The notes beneath the pieces are model-generated. The model worked only from the letters and a program-made list of their open reading frames with translations, ran no database searches and was not told the DNA's origin. This document shows, one piece after another, positions 62,463-64,000 of a stretch of 64,000 nt of DNA. The stretch's first letter is position 1. Every line of letters begins with the position of its first letter. The DNA is from Bradyrhizobium sp. AZCC 2176 (lineage in GTDB: Bacteria > Pseudomonadota > Alphaproteobacteria > Rhizobiales > Xanthobacteraceae). Location: assembly GCF_036924645.1 (NCBI RefSeq), contig NZ_JAZHRX010000001.1:124001-188000 (forward strand), in the 5' to 3' direction. The translations under genes were made by a program, and so were the position numbers.

Positions 62463-64000
62463 TTACCCGCCAGCCCACACATCAAGCACGTAGCGGTTCT
62501 TGGTGCCGAGATCGTCGATCCAGCGCAGCCCGGCGTCGGCGTCCGCACCTGACTTTTCGCGATAGATCGCAACCAGCGCGGCCTTGACGTCCGGCTCCAT
62601 CTTGCCGCCGTCACCGCAGACATAGACGATTGCGCCCTGCTCGATCAGGCTCCAGACGCGGTCCTTCTGCGCCGCCACCTGATGCTGCACATAGGTCTTC
62701 GGCCCGTCGGCGCGAGAGAATGCGGTGTGCAGCTCGGCGATGCCGTCGGCGGCGAAGCCTTTCAGCTCTTGCGCATAGAGAAAATCCTGTTCGGGGTGCC
62801 GGCAGCCGAAGAACAGCATCGCGGGGCCAAGCTTCGCGCCTTGCGCCTTGCGATGTGCGCGTTCCTGCAGGAAGCCGCGGAAGGGTGCCAGCCCCGTGCC
62901 GGGGCCGATCATGATCACGGGTTGGGCCGCATCGTCCGGCAGGCGGAAGCCGGCCTTGGTCTCGCGTACCGTCGCATGCACGTTGTCGCCGACGCGGCGG
63001 CCGGCAAGATAGTTCGAGCAGACGCCCTTGTAGACGCCGCGGCCCGAGCTGGCGGGCGCTTCCACCACCCCGACGGTGACGCTGCAGCGCGCGGGATCGC
63101 CAGACGGCGACGACGAGATCGAATAGTAGCGCGGCGCCAGCAGCGACAGCATTTCCAGATAGGCGTGGAACGGCAATTCGCAGGCCGGATGCTCCTCCAG
63201 CAGATCGAATACCGATTTGCGCCGGGCCAGCACGTCCGAGCGGTAACGCTCCGCGGAAGCGTCATCGTCGCCGGTATAGGCGAGCAGTTTTGGCTTGGTG
63301 ACGGGACAGCGCGTGTGTTCCGACATGATCTGGATCTGCTTGCGGGTCGCGACCTGCTGCAGCTCCACGAACTCGGTCAGCAAGCGGCCGACCGAGACGG
63401 CATCACCCACCGGCAATTGTGCGCGGCGGCCTTCCGCGACCTGCAGCCGGATCTGGTCGGCCGGCAGGAAGCCAAAGCGGCGCGCGACGGAATCGACCAG
63501 CGCCGGATCATTGCGCGGCACGACGCTGAGATGGTCGCCGACGCGGTAAGTAGTACCCGGCGGCAGTTGCACCTCGACATGGCGGGTCGACCGGTCGGAA
63601 CCATTGGCGCCCGTCTTGTTCTGCAGCTCGGAATTGACCAGCACCTTCATCGGCGCGACGCCACCCTGCGCAACGAGTATGTTGACGGCGGACGGCGCCA
63701 CCGGTTCGATCGAATAAAGCGGGGCGTCGTCGGCGCTGCGGGCGAAGCCGGAATCGACGCCCAGTTCCTTCATCGCCGCGGGCGCCGCCTTCGCGAACCA
63801 TTTCTCGAACTGGCCGTCGAGATCGCTGCGGGCGTCGCCCTCGCCGCGGGCGTATAGGCTACGCGCGCCATGCGCCGCCAACTGTTCGTCGATCATGCGC
63901 GGCACGGATTGATAGGTCGCCGCCCAGTCGCTGTTGCCGCAGCCGAACACGGCGTAACGTACCTTGGCGAGCGCATCCTTCGGCAGCCCGCCGTCCAGCC
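62463..64000 (-). CDS. self-sufficient cytochrome P450 (CYP102/BM3 type), reductase part, cut by window edge
   Basis: The frame is open to the window edge, so the start and the whole P450 haem domain lie outside. Visible are the end of the FMN flavodoxin domain (AVFGCGNSDWAATYQSVPRM, then ARGEGDARSDLDGQFEKWF), the FAD domain with PRYYSISSSPSGDP and VGVVEAPASSGRGVYKGVCS, and the NADPH domain with GPGTGLAPFRGFLQER, FFGCRHPEQDFLYAQEL and YVCGDGGKMEPDV. The FMN-domain end closely follows P450 BM3. Such fusions hydroxylate fatty acids with NADPH and no separate partner. CysJ is an alternative but fits less well. Confidence 0.88.
   Translation of the reverse strand, partial: LDGGLPKDALAKVRYAVFGCGNSDWAATYQSVPRMIDEQLAAHGARSLYARGEGDARSDLDGQFEKWFAKAAPAAMKELGVDSGFARSADDAPLYSIEPVAPSAVNILVAQGGVAPMKVLVNSELQNKTGANGSDRSTRHVEVQLPPGTTYRVGDHLSVVPRNDPALVDSVARRFGFLPADQIRLQVAEGRRAQLPVGDAVSVGRLLTEFVELQQVATRKQIQIMSEHTRCPVTKPKLLAYTGDDDASAERYRSDVLARRKSVFDLLEEHPACELPFHAYLEMLSLLAPRYYSISSSPSGDPARCSVTVGVVEAPASSGRGVYKGVCSNYLAGRRVGDNVHATVRETKAGFRLPDDAAQPVIMIGPGTGLAPFRGFLQERAHRKAQGAKLGPAMLFFGCRHPEQDFLYAQELKGFAADGIAELHTAFSRADGPKTYVQHQVAAQKDRVWSLIEQGAIVYVCGDGGKMEPDVKAALVAIYREKSGADADAGLRWIDDLGTKNRYVLDVWAGG

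Overview
The window reads as chromosomal DNA of a Bradyrhizobium-like alphaproteobacterium (Nitrobacteraceae). The reasons are high GC, several families of dispersed palindromic repeats between genes (one begins GTAGGGTGGGCAAAG), many acyl-CoA, short-chain dehydrogenase and alpha/beta-hydrolase genes, a Phasin_2-type phasin, a class III-like PHA synthase, and alphaproteobacterial chemoreceptors lacking the NWETF tail. This is inference from gene content; no 16S or tRNA gene is present to confirm it. There is no phage or integrative-element backbone. The only clear mobile element is a group IIC intron.

Layout. 1-5.3 kb holds lipid/acyl-CoA and redox genes (start of an enoyl-CoA hydratase, SDR, HtpX, a VOC protein, acyl-CoA dehydrogenase, flavin reductase). 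5.36-7.23 kb is a complete group IIC intron with its reverse transcriptase, inserted in a dispersed repeat. 7.3-15.2 kb carries a hydrolase with a Cys nucleophile, a YghU-like GST, a frameshifted class V aminotransferase, a Baeyer-Villiger-type monooxygenase, a nitronate monooxygenase-like enzyme and a thiolase. 15.4-24.6 kb is an array of four chemoreceptor genes with near-identical signalling halves and different sensors, interrupted by an AraC-type regulator. 24.8-28.6 kb is a complete tetronate (threonate/erythronate) catabolic set, ltnD-otnI-otnK diverging from otnC. 28.7-34.4 kb is a branched-chain-type ABC transporter (livKHMGF) preceded by a DUF1445 gene. A divergent LysR gene then leads into an amidohydrolase, 2-hydroxyacid dehydrogenase, tartrate/malate dehydrogenase, SDR, frameshifted arylformamidase-like hydrolase, amidase and MFS transporter (34.5-43.8 kb). 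43.8-46.8 kb is a sulfur-flavoured trio: a sulfite-oxidase-like molybdoenzyme, a hydrolase-OsmC fusion and a frameshifted YeeE/YedE. 47-55 kb is an alcohol dehydrogenase plus the phenylacetate upper pathway (paaK, paaI, paaE, paaD, paaC, paaB, paaA, paaX). 55-61.5 kb contains hydrolases, a DUF445 protein and a PHA granule locus (phaE-like, phaC, GNAT, phasin). The window closes with a SAM-dependent methyltransferase and the reductase half of a CYP102 (P450 BM3)-type self-sufficient P450 that runs off the edge.

How the genes work together. Most of the window is catabolic: uptake by ABC and MFS carriers, ring or C-C activation by oxygenases and CoA ligases, beta-oxidation-type steps, and carbon storage as PHA. 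The chemoreceptor array beside the tetronate and ABC-transport genes suggests sensing of plant- or soil-derived organic acids. Three otherwise well-conserved genes each carry one 1-2 nt frameshift, so either real decay or sequence error should be considered. Repeat elements sit in many intergenic gaps, including three junctions of the paa cluster.
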